The translations under genes were made by a program, and so were the position numbers. This document shows, in pieces, positions 26,044 to 34,618 of a DNA stretch of 64,000 nt. Every line of letters starts with the position of its first letter. The first letter of the stretch is position 1. Location of the stretch: the NCBI RefSeq assembly GCF_900129755.1, contig NZ_FQWT01000003.1, positions 372,001 through 436,000 of the forward strand, read 5' to 3'. The notes beneath the pieces are model-generated. The model saw only the letters and a program-made list of their open reading frames with translations, searched no databases and was not told where the DNA came from. This DNA is from Chryseobacterium oranimense (GTDB taxonomy: Bacteria; Bacteroidota; Bacteroidia; Flavobacteriales; Weeksellaceae).

Positions 26044-28962
26044 TTAAAATTGGATATTAGCACCTAGCAAAAATGTTCTTGCTTGAGGATAGTAAGCTCT
26101 GTCAACTCCTATTATATCTTGCTCGGAATTGTTTCTTCCCGCAATTTCCGGATCGTAGCCCGTATATTTGGTGAAAGTAAAGACGTTTTCTCCTGTAATG
26201 TACAGTCTTACCTTATTCATTCCAAAACGGTTAGTAACGTCCTGAGGAAGTGTATATCCTAACTGAATAATTTTCAGACGGACATAATCTCCTTTCTGAA
26301 GATAATAACTTGACATCCAGGAATAGTTATGGTTAGGGTCATTTCTTGTAATTCTCGGGTTATCATTGGTTGAACCTTCCCCTGTCCATCGGTCTAAAAC
26401 TTTTGTCTGATAATTGGCATCCAGCATATCCAATCTTCTTAAGCCCTGGAAAATCTTATTTCCGGCCTGTCCCTGTGCAAACATCATGAAATCGAAATTC
26501 TTGTAATTTAAATTAACCGTAAGTCCAAAAGTATATTTCGGGATAGAACTTCCTAAGTTTACTTTATCATTGTCATCAATTTTACCGTCTCCATTATTGT
26601 CCTGCCAGATGAAATCTCCTGGTTGAGCGTTGGCTAATAATTTAGTTCCATTGGCATTCACATAGGAATCAATTTGTGCCTGATTCTGGAAAACACCACT
26701 ATATGTATATCCGTAAAAGGAACCGTAAGGCTGTCCTACTGCTACTCTGGATACAGCTCCCATAGTCTGGAAAGAAGCAAGGTTGAAATAGTCTATATCA
26801 TCTTCCAATCTTAAAACTTTGTTTTTAATAGTGGCAAAGTTTCCGTTAACTGATATACTGAAATCTTGCCAGTTCTTTTTGTAACCTAATTCCAATTCAA
26901 GACCTGAGTTTTCCATATCTCCAACGTTTGCCCAAGGCAAATTAGGAACCCCTACATAGCCAGGAATGTTCACCTGTCTTAAGATATCGGATGTTTTCTT
27001 TTTGTACCAGTCTGCCGTAAAAGTGAAGTTATTGAAAAGCTTTAAATCCGCTGCGATATTCAGCTGGCTGGTCTCTTCCCATTTCAGGTTCGGATTCTCC
27101 AGAGTACTTGGTGCATACCCTATGATAATGTTGTTTCCTGCATTGGTATAGTTGCTTCCGGAAACCATGAAACTTGCAAATCTGAAGTTCTCCATTTCAT
27201 CATTTCCTAAAACTCCGTAACCTCCTCTTAATTTTAAGTTATTAACCACTTTATTTTGCGGCCAGAAGTTTTCTTTATGAACATTCCAACCTAAAGACAT
27301 GGATGGAAAAGTTCCCCAGTGCTGATTGGTAGCAAATTTTGATGAACCGTCTCTACGGATCGTTCCTGTAAATAAGTATTTATCAGCATAATCATAAATA
27401 ACCCTTCCGAAATAGGATGCTTTACGGGTCTGAATTCCGTCCCACCCTGTAGCTGTAATATCATCCTGCGGGATATTAAAGTTGAAAGAAGCATCCTGCC
27501 AGTTATCAATAGGCAGATTGGTGTATGTTAAACTTGTTCCTCCGGAAATATTATAACGGTATACTCCTTGTCCAATCAATACACTTAAATTATGATTCCC
27601 GAATTTATTCTGATAGGTCAGTGTATTCTCCATGCTCCATTCGAACTTATTTTCGTCTACCTTATTCAGGCTGTTAAAGCTTGTATTGCTATAATTGGGA
27701 CTTAAATAGTATTTCGGTGTAAAAGTACGGCTTCCCCAATAGGATTTCTTACCGTTAAGACTCGTTTTGAAGGTGAAATTTTTAAGGAATTTAAGCTCGG
27801 CAAAAACATTCCCTACAAAATCGTCCGACCAGTTGTAATTTCCCTGCTGAATATGCTTGAATGCTTGTGGATTGGTCATTTCCTGGTTTACATAGCGGGA
27901 AATTCCATACGGATTACCATTCTCGTCACGGATAATATATGGATTGGTATAGCCGCTGGGATCTACCATAGACCAGTCTGTAACAACTACCGGAGTTGTA
28001 GGATCTAAATTTACAGCTGAAGCTAACGGACCTCCAAATTCTTCATTGGCACTGATTCCCTGGGATTTTGTTCTCGTATAGGCAAAGGTTTGTCCTATGG
28101 TTAAGAAATCAGTTACCTTATGGGTTGAATTAAATCTGGCGTTGATTCTTTTATAGTAAGAAATATCACTCATTACAATACCTGTCTGATCAAAATACCC
28201 AAACGAAGTATAGTAGGTTGATTTTTCATTACCTCCGGTAATACTTACTTCATGAGAAGATTTTTCGCCGGTTCCGAAGATGGCATCCTGCCAGTTTGTT
28301 CCTTTTCCAAAAGATGAAGGGTTGGCGTATCTTGGTGCTTGTCCGTCATTGATAAAACCTTCATTGATGATGTTCGCATACTGAGTAGCATCTAAAAGAT
28401 CTAGTTTTTTGGAAGTGTTTGAAAATCCATAAAACCCATTATAGGAAAGACTGAGTTTTCCTTTTTTTCCTTTTTTTGTTGTCACCAGAATTACCCCTTT
28501 TGCGGCAGAAACCCCATAGATAGCTGATGATGCTCCATCCTTCAGTACTTCCATACTTTCTATATCCGACTGGTTCAGCCATCCGATGTTATCTACCACA
28601 ATACCATCCACTACCCATAAAGGGCTGTTACTCCCTGCTCCAAAACTTGTAATCCCACGCACCCTTACTGTAGCAGCAGCACCGGGCTGCCCGGAATTTG
28701 TCACAACGGAAACACCTGCAGCTCTACCCTGCAACACCTGCTCAGGCTTCCCTGCCGGAATGTTTTCGATATCGCTTGCTTTAATACTTGCAATAGCTCC
28801 GGTCACATTACTCTTTTTCTGGGTTCCGTAACCGATCACGATAACTTCTTCTATCTTATTCTCTTTCGGAACAGTGTCCTTCACGCTGGTCTGTGCATTA
28901 AAATTGGCTGTAAAATACAGCACGGCAACCAATCCCAGACTTCTTGATATTCTTCGATTCAT
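26044..28962 (-). CDS. SusC/RagA-type TonB-dependent glycan importer
   Basis: After a signal peptide (1-23) comes a TonB-box-like stretch EEVIVIGYG (38-46), then the plug with LQGRAAGVSVVTNSGQPG and the SusC hallmark SPLWVVDGI, ESMEVLKDGASSAIYG. A long beta-barrel follows and ends in aromatic F. It imports glucan oligosaccharides across the outer membrane with TonB energy. It is 972 residues long and lacks the carboxypeptidase-regulatory-like domain usually found between signal and plug in SusC. It is the first gene of the glucan operon, divergent from the MFS gene. Confidence 0.93.
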   Translation of the reverse strand: MNRRISRSLGLVAVLYFTANFNAQTSVKDTVPKENKIEEVIVIGYGTQKKSNVTGAIASIKASDIENIPAGKPEQVLQGRAAGVSVVTNSGQPGAAATVRVRGITSFGAGSNSPLWVVDGIVVDNIGWLNQSDIESMEVLKDGASSAIYGVSAAKGVILVTTKKGKKGKLSLSYNGFYGFSNTSKKLDLLDATQYANIINEGFINDGQAPRYANPSSFGKGTNWQDAIFGTGEKSSHEVSITGGNEKSTYYTSFGYFDQTGIVMSDISYYKRINARFNSTHKVTDFLTIGQTFAYTRTKSQGISANEEFGGPLASAVNLDPTTPVVVTDWSMVDPSGYTNPYIIRDENGNPYGISRYVNQEMTNPQAFKHIQQGNYNWSDDFVGNVFAELKFLKNFTFKTSLNGKKSYWGSRTFTPKYYLSPNYSNTSFNSLNKVDENKFEWSMENTLTYQNKFGNHNLSVLIGQGVYRYNISGGTSLTYTNLPIDNWQDASFNFNIPQDDITATGWDGIQTRKASYFGRVIYDYADKYLFTGTIRRDGSSKFATNQHWGTFPSMSLGWNVHKENFWPQNKVVNNLKLRGGYGVLGNDEMENFRFASFMVSGSNYTNAGNNIIIGYAPSTLENPNLKWEETSQLNIAADLKLFNNFTFTADWYKKKTSDILRQVNIPGYVGVPNLPWANVGDMENSGLELELGYKKNWQDFSISVNGNFATIKNKVLRLEDDIDYFNLASFQTMGAVSRVAVGQPYGSFYGYTYSGVFQNQAQIDSYVNANGTKLLANAQPGDFIWQDNNGDGKIDDNDKVNLGSSIPKYTFGLTVNLNYKNFDFMMFAQGQAGNKIFQGLRRLDMLDANYQTKVLDRWTGEGSTNDNPRITRNDPNHNYSWMSSYYLQKGDYVRLKIIQLGYTLPQDVTNRFGMNKVRLYITGENVFTFTKYTGYDPEIAGRNNSEQDIIGVDRAYYPQARTFLLGANIQF

Positions 28963-28981
28963 ATACAGTTAGTTTTTTAAT

Positions 28982-28994
28982 TCTCAAATTGAGA
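28982..28994. promoter_or_regulatory. Palindrome TCTCAAATTGAGA in the divergent control region
   Basis: TCTCAA and TTGAGA are exact inverted arms around a central A, 20 bases before the susC ATG. A second small inverted repeat (ATTGT/ACAAT) lies at 29028-29041. With a dedicated regulator two genes away, this is a reasonable operator candidate. That link is inference. Confidence 0.35.
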
Positions 28995-29058
28995 CAATAA
29001 AAATATATTTTTTTTTAAATAATTAACATTGTATTCACAATTATTTTAATTTTTCGTT

Positions 29059-29066
29059 TATTTTTG
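29059..29066 (+). promoter_or_regulatory. Putative -7 box for the MFS gene
   Basis: TATTTTTG matches TAnnTTTG, 72 bases before the ATG at 29139. The region up to 28963 is very A+T-rich and no clear box for susC was found. Confidence 0.35.
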
Positions 29067-29138
29067 GGAGCTGAACGCATCATTTTATCTTCATAATTCA
29101 TAAAAAAATCATAAAAAAACAATAAAAAAATCCCCAAA

Positions 29139-30326
29139 ATGACAGCCAAGCTTTCCAAGATCTCCCTTCCTTTAAAACTTACCTTCCTTATTTTTTCAAT
29201 GGTCTTGAACTGCATGGGCATTGTCATTCTTCAACTTTCGGAAGCCAATATCACTTATGAAAAGCTGGGTTTTTTAGAATCGTTCAAGGATCTTCCAATT
29301 GCATTTATTTCCCTTTTTGCGGTGAATTTTATAAGCAAAACCGGAACTAAAAAGGCATTGATTTCAGCTTTGGTCATTGTGGGAATCTCATCATGCTTCC
29401 TCCCGTTTATAGAAGATTTTTGGTTTTATAAGGTATGGTTTGCCATTATCGGGACTTGTTTTGCCGTAGGAAAGATTTGTGTTTTCGGGATCATCCGTAA
29501 TAATATTTCAGATGAAAAGTCTCTTGCCAAAATGATGAACAGTGTAGAGGCTTCTTTCATGGTTGGTATTTTTGTAGTGAATACCGGTTTCGGATGGCTG
29601 ATCTCCAGCCGCTATTCAGAATACTGGAAATTTGGATTCCTGTCTATATCCGTACTTTGTGCAGTAACGATATTTTTATTTTCAAAGCTGAATATTTCTG
29701 AAACCCAAAAAACAGACAGTAAAAGTCTTATTTCCGAGCTGTCAGTATTTGCAAAGCCAGCAACGGTTATATTTCTCTTTGTCATCTTTTTCATTGTATT
29801 TGTGGAACAGGGGTTTAATTCGTGGCTGCCTTCATTTTACAAAAATCATCTGAACGTCAATTCATTTTTTGCTTTGCAGGCTACTTCATTTCTTGCCCTT
29901 TTTTCTTACGCGGGAAGAACGCTTACGGCCAACATCATTCAGAGGTTTTCTTTGTCAAGGTATTATATTTTGTGTCTCTTTTTAATTATTGCGGTTCTGA
30001 TGATCATTTTAGGAATTCAGTATTTTGATTCTGTGAATTCCAGAATTATTTTGTTTTTATTTCCTGTCATCGGGCTTTTTCTGGCACCGCTCTACCCTGT
30101 TGTCAATTCAAAAATGATTGCACAGATTGATAAAGAAAAAATCAACCTGTTTACTTCACTTATTGTTATTTTTTCATCATTGGGAAGTTCTGTAAGCTCT
30201 ATTATCATGGCAGTCCTGTTTGAGAAACGGCTGTTGAATTACTATCCCATGTACATTTTAATGGCTGTTTGTGTGCTTTTTACAGTGAGTTTGATATATT
30301 TTAGGTTGACAGCAAAGAAATTATAG
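29139..30326 (+). CDS. MFS permease, probably for glucose or glucan-derived sugar
   Basis: The 395-residue protein has about 12 hydrophobic segments in two halves, as in the major facilitator superfamily. A substrate cannot be read from the sequence. Because it is divergent from the glucan operon and 22 bases ahead of the locus regulator, import of glucose or short gluco-oligosaccharides into the cytoplasm is the most reasonable role. Inner membrane location is certain from the hydrophobic profile. Codon use is normal for the window. Confidence 0.8.
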   Translation: MTAKLSKISLPLKLTFLIFSMVLNCMGIVILQLSEANITYEKLGFLESFKDLPIAFISLFAVNFISKTGTKKALISALVIVGISSCFLPFIEDFWFYKVWFAIIGTCFAVGKICVFGIIRNNISDEKSLAKMMNSVEASFMVGIFVVNTGFGWLISSRYSEYWKFGFLSISVLCAVTIFLFSKLNISETQKTDSKSLISELSVFAKPATVIFLFVIFFIVFVEQGFNSWLPSFYKNHLNVNSFFALQATSFLALFSYAGRTLTANIIQRFSLSRYYILCLFLIIAVLMIILGIQYFDSVNSRIILFLFPVIGLFLAPLYPVVNSKMIAQIDKEKINLFTSLIVIFSSLGSSVSSIIMAVLFEKRLLNYYPMYILMAVCVLFTVSLIYFRLTAKKL

Positions 30327-30348
30327 AAAATAATTTTATTTTTATGCC

Positions 30349-31137
30349 ATGAAAATCAAAGAAACCAAAAACAAAGAAACCCTTCAGCAACTTATTGATA
30401 CAAAAGACTTTGTAGCACATGTATCTGTTGACTGTACGATATTTGGTTTTCACAATAATATTTTGAAGGTCCTTCTTTTGAAATATCATGATCTGGATTT
30501 GTGGTCTCTTCCCGGAGGTTTTGTTTTCAATGATGAAGATCTTCGTGAAGCAGCAGCTAGGGTTTTATACGAAAGAACACACCTTAAAGACCTTTTTCTG
30601 AAACAGTTTCATACGTTCGGGAGAATAGACCGTACAGAGAATAATGTACACCAGATTCTCCTCAACAACAAAGGAATTGAAGTTCCTAAAGACCACTGGA
30701 TCTTCCAGAGATTCATTACGGTAGGTTACTGCAGCCTTATTGATTTTTCTATTGCCAACACTTTTCCGGATGCCTTTAACGAAAGCTGTGAATGGTTTGA
30801 AGTAAACAATCTTCCCAAAATGGCGTTTGACCACGACAGGATTATAGAAACCGGCCTGGAATACCTGCGTATGAATATCAATACCGAGGTGGCAGCCAGC
30901 AATCTTCTTCCTGAAAAATTCACCATGAAAGACCTGCAGTCTTTGTATGAGACTATTTTGGGGGAAAAATTCAGGAGAAACAATTTCCAGCGCAAAATTT
31001 TGAGCTTAAATATCCTGGACAGACTGGAAAAACTATACGATGGATCTGCAAACAAAGCTCCGTATCTGTATAAGTTCAAAAGTAAAATACACAATGCTGC
31101 CAACCAGTATCCTATCTCCAATGATGAGGAGGCCTAA
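30349..31137 (+). CDS. Nudix-domain transcriptional regulator (NrtR/AraR-like)
   Basis: Residues 20-165 are a Nudix fold. The Nudix box at 57-79 keeps G57 and E63, but where active hydrolases have REUxEExGU this protein reads RVLYERTHL, so the metal-binding glutamates are mostly lost and hydrolysis is unlikely. Residues 170-245 form a winged-helix-type DNA-binding region (KFTMKDLQSLYETILGEKF, then RRNNFQRKIL). Members of this family, such as AraR of Bacteroides, sense sugars and control sugar genes. It probably controls the divergent susC and MFS promoters. The ligand is unknown. Confidence 0.85.
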   Translation: MKIKETKNKETLQQLIDTKDFVAHVSVDCTIFGFHNNILKVLLLKYHDLDLWSLPGGFVFNDEDLREAAARVLYERTHLKDLFLKQFHTFGRIDRTENNVHQILLNNKGIEVPKDHWIFQRFITVGYCSLIDFSIANTFPDAFNESCEWFEVNNLPKMAFDHDRIIETGLEYLRMNINTEVAASNLLPEKFTMKDLQSLYETILGEKFRRNNFQRKILSLNILDRLEKLYDGSANKAPYLYKFKSKIHNAANQYPISNDEEA

Positions 31138-31264
31138 AAATCCCTGTTTTTACTTAAAACCTGACTGTTTTCATTTATCTTACTGAAAATCAAAGGTAAT
31201 AAAGATTTGCAAAAAAATTTTTCAAACCGGCGAAAAGTATTACTTTTAGGCAAATCAAAAAATC

Positions 31265-32443
31265 ATGTCATATTATCCTCTTACAAGCATTCCAGACTAT
31301 TACGGAATTGATGCTTTACTTACTGAAGAACACAAACTGATCCGTCAATCGGTAAGAGATTGGGTGGAAAGTTTTGTAATGCCGCAGATTGATCAGGCCG
31401 CACAAAATCATACAGATATTCCGGGCCTAATGAAAGAATTGGGAAAGATTGGGGCTTTAGGTCCATATATTCCTGTTGAATACGGTGGTTCAGGGTTAGA
31501 TCAGATTTCTTACGGTTTGATTATGCAGGAACTGGAAAGAGGAGATTCGGCAGTACGCTCTGCTGCTTCGGTACAGAGTTCGCTGGTGATGTTCCCGATC
31601 AATGAATTCGGTTCTGAGGAGCAGAAGAGAAAATACCTTCCTCATCTTGCCGCAGGAGAAATGATTGGTTCTTTTGGACTGACTGAACCTAATCACGGTT
31701 CTGATCCGGGTTCTATGGAAACCTATTTTAAAGATATGGGTGACCACTACCTTCTGAACGGAGCCAAAATGTGGATCACCAATTCACCGCTTTGCGATAT
31801 TGCTGTTGTTTGGGCAAAAAATGAAGAAGGAAAGGTACAGGGACTGATCGTTGAAAGAGGTATGGAAGGTTTTACTACCCCTGAAACGCATAATAAATGG
31901 AGTTTAAGAGCCTCCAAAACAGGAGAGCTGGTATTTAATGACGTAAAAGTTCCCAAAGAAAATTTACTTCCGGGAGTTACAGGATTGAAAGGACCATTAT
32001 CCTGTTTAAATTCGGCGAGATATGGAATATCATGGGGTGTAATCGGTGCTGCAATCGACTGCTACTGTACAGCGGTTCAGTATTCCAAAGAAAGAAAGCA
32101 GTTCGGGAAACCAATCGGTTCTTACCAGCTTCAGCAAAAGAAACTGGCAGAATTCTTAACTGAAATTACAAAGGCGCAATTGCTTTGCCTGCAGTTAGGA
32201 AATCTTAAAAATGCCCATAAAGCAAGTCCTGCACAAATCTCAATGGCTAAGCGCAACAATGTGAAAATGGCTATTGATATTGCAAGAGAATCCAGACAGA
32301 TCCTCGGCGGTATGGGAATCATGGGTGAATTCCCAATGATGAGACATGCTGCGAACCTTGAATCTGTAATCACCTATGAAGGTACTCATGATGTACATTT
32401 ACTGATTACCGGTTTATATATCACAGGTATCAACGCTTTTTAA
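31265..32443 (+). CDS. Acyl-CoA dehydrogenase, glutaryl-CoA dehydrogenase type
   Basis: The flavoprotein oxidises an acyl-CoA at the alpha-beta bond; the glutaryl-CoA enzyme also decarboxylates to crotonyl-CoA in lysine and tryptophan breakdown. Signs are GLTEPNHGSDPGSMET (about 139-154), KMWITNSPLCDIAVVWAK, ARESRQILGGMGIMGEFP and the catalytic base E372 in TYEGTHD. The last motif and the ending fit the GcdH branch better than short-chain dehydrogenases. The 392 residues are typical. TACTTTTA upstream (31241-31248) is one base from the -7 consensus. Confidence 0.85.
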   Translation: MSYYPLTSIPDYYGIDALLTEEHKLIRQSVRDWVESFVMPQIDQAAQNHTDIPGLMKELGKIGALGPYIPVEYGGSGLDQISYGLIMQELERGDSAVRSAASVQSSLVMFPINEFGSEEQKRKYLPHLAAGEMIGSFGLTEPNHGSDPGSMETYFKDMGDHYLLNGAKMWITNSPLCDIAVVWAKNEEGKVQGLIVERGMEGFTTPETHNKWSLRASKTGELVFNDVKVPKENLLPGVTGLKGPLSCLNSARYGISWGVIGAAIDCYCTAVQYSKERKQFGKPIGSYQLQQKKLAEFLTEITKAQLLCLQLGNLKNAHKASPAQISMAKRNNVKMAIDIARESRQILGGMGIMGEFPMMRHAANLESVITYEGTHDVHLLITGLYITGINAF

Positions 32444-32467
32444 GTAAAAGCTTACAATATATTAAAG

Positions 32468-32495
32468 AGGAGTCCGGCCGAATGGCCGGACTCCT
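32468..32495 (+). terminator. 12-bp perfect hairpin terminator after the acyl-CoA dehydrogenase gene
   Basis: AGGAGTCCGGCC pairs exactly with GGCCGGACTCCT around GAAT, followed by TATTTTA. Confidence 0.8.
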
Positions 32496-32606
32496 TATTT
32501 TACTCACTTTGCAGGGAACTTATATTCAGTGAATAATTATTGATGTATTAAAATTAATGACATTTTATTAAAAACATTTAATTTAAAGTCATTAAAAAAT
32601 ATTGAT

Positions 32607-34553
32607 ATGAAAAAACTATCCGTTCTTTTATTAAGTTGTACAGCTCCATTCTTTTTTGCCCAGCAGGCAGGAGATGTTGCCAGCTTTGAACAGAAATTAG
32701 ATCTCACTCCGCAAGGGGTAGCCAATTTTATCTCCAATAATCTTGGTGACCAGAACGCCCCGGATTTCGTCAGTTATCTCAACGGATTCAATGTGGGACT
32801 TAAGGGATATAAAATTACCTATTATACTAAAAATGAAAAGAATGTTTTAGTAAAAGCCACCGGGCTTCTGATGTATCCTAATGTCAATTTTAAACTGTCT
32901 ACAGTAGTATCTGATCACGGAACCACTGACAGCAGAGATAATGTTCCCTCTAACTTTAAAGGAACTTTAACGGCCGGATTTGTAGTGGAACTCTCCTATG
33001 TCCTCAACGGATACATTCTGATGGCTCCAGATTATGTAGGAATGGGAAGTGGAGACGGAGTTCATCCCTATGTAGATGCAGCTACGGAAGCAGGAGCAAC
33101 AATAGATTTTGTAACGGCAGCTAATAAAGTCCTGGGGCAGTTAGGTATAAAAAGATATGATGAATATTTTCTGGCAGGCTACTCCCAGGGCGCCCATGCA
33201 GCCATGTCTACTTTAAAGTCCCTGAATAGCTTCAACCCTACCAATCTGAAATTCAAATATGCATATATGGGTGACGGCCCTTATGACTTTTCAGGAGTCA
33301 CGTTGAATAAAGGGGTTCTGGAAAAGGATTTTTATCCGTTTACTTCTTTCCTTGCCAATGTTCTCCATACCTGCAACAATACGGGGTATAAAACCTATAA
33401 CACCAGCATTTCAGAAGTAATTTCACCTGAATATCTGGATAAATATAATTATCATGTGGTCCAGGATAACGGAGGTCTTCTTTGGGGCCCAGTCATCTGG
33501 AGGAATCTTTTCACCCAGAATTTCGTGAATGATGTGACCAATAATCCGAACAACAACCTCAGAAGATGCTTGAAACCTAAAGATGTATACGACTGGTACA
33601 ACAAAACACCGATGACCTTGGGGCATTCGACTGTAGATCTGGCTATTCCGCCGGAAAACACCTCCAAAACCATTGATGTACAGCGCGGATATTATTCGTG
33701 GTGGGACCTGAACAAGTACAAGCTTGAAGCTTTCTATTGGGGACCTTTGGGCCATGTAGGAGGAATCGTGCCGTTTGTTCTTGCATCCAATGCAAAATTT
33801 AATACACTTAGAAGCGGTGGACTTCTGAACCAATGGGCTGTACTGACTTCAAAACAGCAGGATAACGGCCAGCCAAAAGCTCATTCACTTTATTCCTCCC
33901 AGCTAAAACCGGATCTTGGCAATATGGAGCTTGTGGGAATCACAGATTTCAATCAGGAAAAAGCAACAGGCAGATCAGCTACGGAAAGCAGCTTATCTAC
34001 CTTAAAAGATGGAGTTTACCTTTTAAAAGTACAGGAAAACAATGATCAAAAATTAATCCCTTATGTTAAGAATACCCCAATAGAAGTTCCTGAAAATGAG
34101 ATCATACAGTCTGAAAACAATCATATCTTAAAACTGAAAATTCCTCAGGAAGAACTTCTGACCGTTAATATTTTTGATGAAAATAAAAACCTTCTTAAAG
34201 CAGTTTCCAACGAACAATACAGCAAAGACGGCGGAATTGATATAAAAGATATTGCCAGTCAAAACAATACCTTTGAAGTAGTCACTCAATTTTATAACCT
34301 GCAGTTCAAAAAGGCATTGACTGACGGACCATCAGCCAATAAAACTGAAGTATTTACCCAAAACCGCCAGATTATTGCAAAAGCAGATAACGGCATCAAA
34401 AATATCAGCATTTATAGTATTTCCGGTGCCCTGATCCTTCAGCAGGACATCAACAAACCGGAATTCAGATCAAATAATTTAGAATCAGGAGTGTATGTTG
34501 TTCAAATGGTTACCTCCGATGGAAAAATAGTCAATAAGAAAGTCAAATTATAA
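32607..34553 (+). CDS. Secreted alpha/beta hydrolase (lipase-like) with T9SS sorting domain
   Basis: Residues 1-18 are a signal peptide. The hydrolase domain has VVSDHGTTDSRD (100-111), MAPDYVGMGSG (139-149) and the nucleophile elbow GYSQG with S193. This arrangement resembles secretory lipases and large esterases. The last 75 residues (SIYSISGALILQQDI up to VNKKVKL) are a type A T9SS sorting domain. The region between 420 and 570 is beta-rich and unassigned. The substrate is unknown: a lipid or ester in the surroundings is likely. Single-gene unit with terminators on both sides. Confidence 0.82.
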   Translation: MKKLSVLLLSCTAPFFFAQQAGDVASFEQKLDLTPQGVANFISNNLGDQNAPDFVSYLNGFNVGLKGYKITYYTKNEKNVLVKATGLLMYPNVNFKLSTVVSDHGTTDSRDNVPSNFKGTLTAGFVVELSYVLNGYILMAPDYVGMGSGDGVHPYVDAATEAGATIDFVTAANKVLGQLGIKRYDEYFLAGYSQGAHAAMSTLKSLNSFNPTNLKFKYAYMGDGPYDFSGVTLNKGVLEKDFYPFTSFLANVLHTCNNTGYKTYNTSISEVISPEYLDKYNYHVVQDNGGLLWGPVIWRNLFTQNFVNDVTNNPNNNLRRCLKPKDVYDWYNKTPMTLGHSTVDLAIPPENTSKTIDVQRGYYSWWDLNKYKLEAFYWGPLGHVGGIVPFVLASNAKFNTLRSGGLLNQWAVLTSKQQDNGQPKAHSLYSSQLKPDLGNMELVGITDFNQEKATGRSATESSLSTLKDGVYLLKVQENNDQKLIPYVKNTPIEVPENEIIQSENNHILKLKIPQEELLTVNIFDENKNLLKAVSNEQYSKDGGIDIKDIASQNNTFEVVTQFYNLQFKKALTDGPSANKTEVFTQNRQIIAKADNGIKNISIYSISGALILQQDINKPEFRSNNLESGVYVVQMVTSDGKIVNKKVKL

Positions 34554-34591
34554 CAAATCATCATAATATATTCTTCATTTCAAATTGATGG

Positions 34592-34617
34592 AATGCACTT
34601 CAGCAATGGAGTGCATT
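34592..34617. terminator. Bidirectional terminator between convergent genes
   Basis: AATGCACT (34592-34599) pairs with AGTGCATT (34610-34617), followed by TTTTT on the plus strand. It reaches to 2 bases from the stop of the convergent nuclease gene. Confidence 0.6.
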
Positions 34618-34618
34618 T

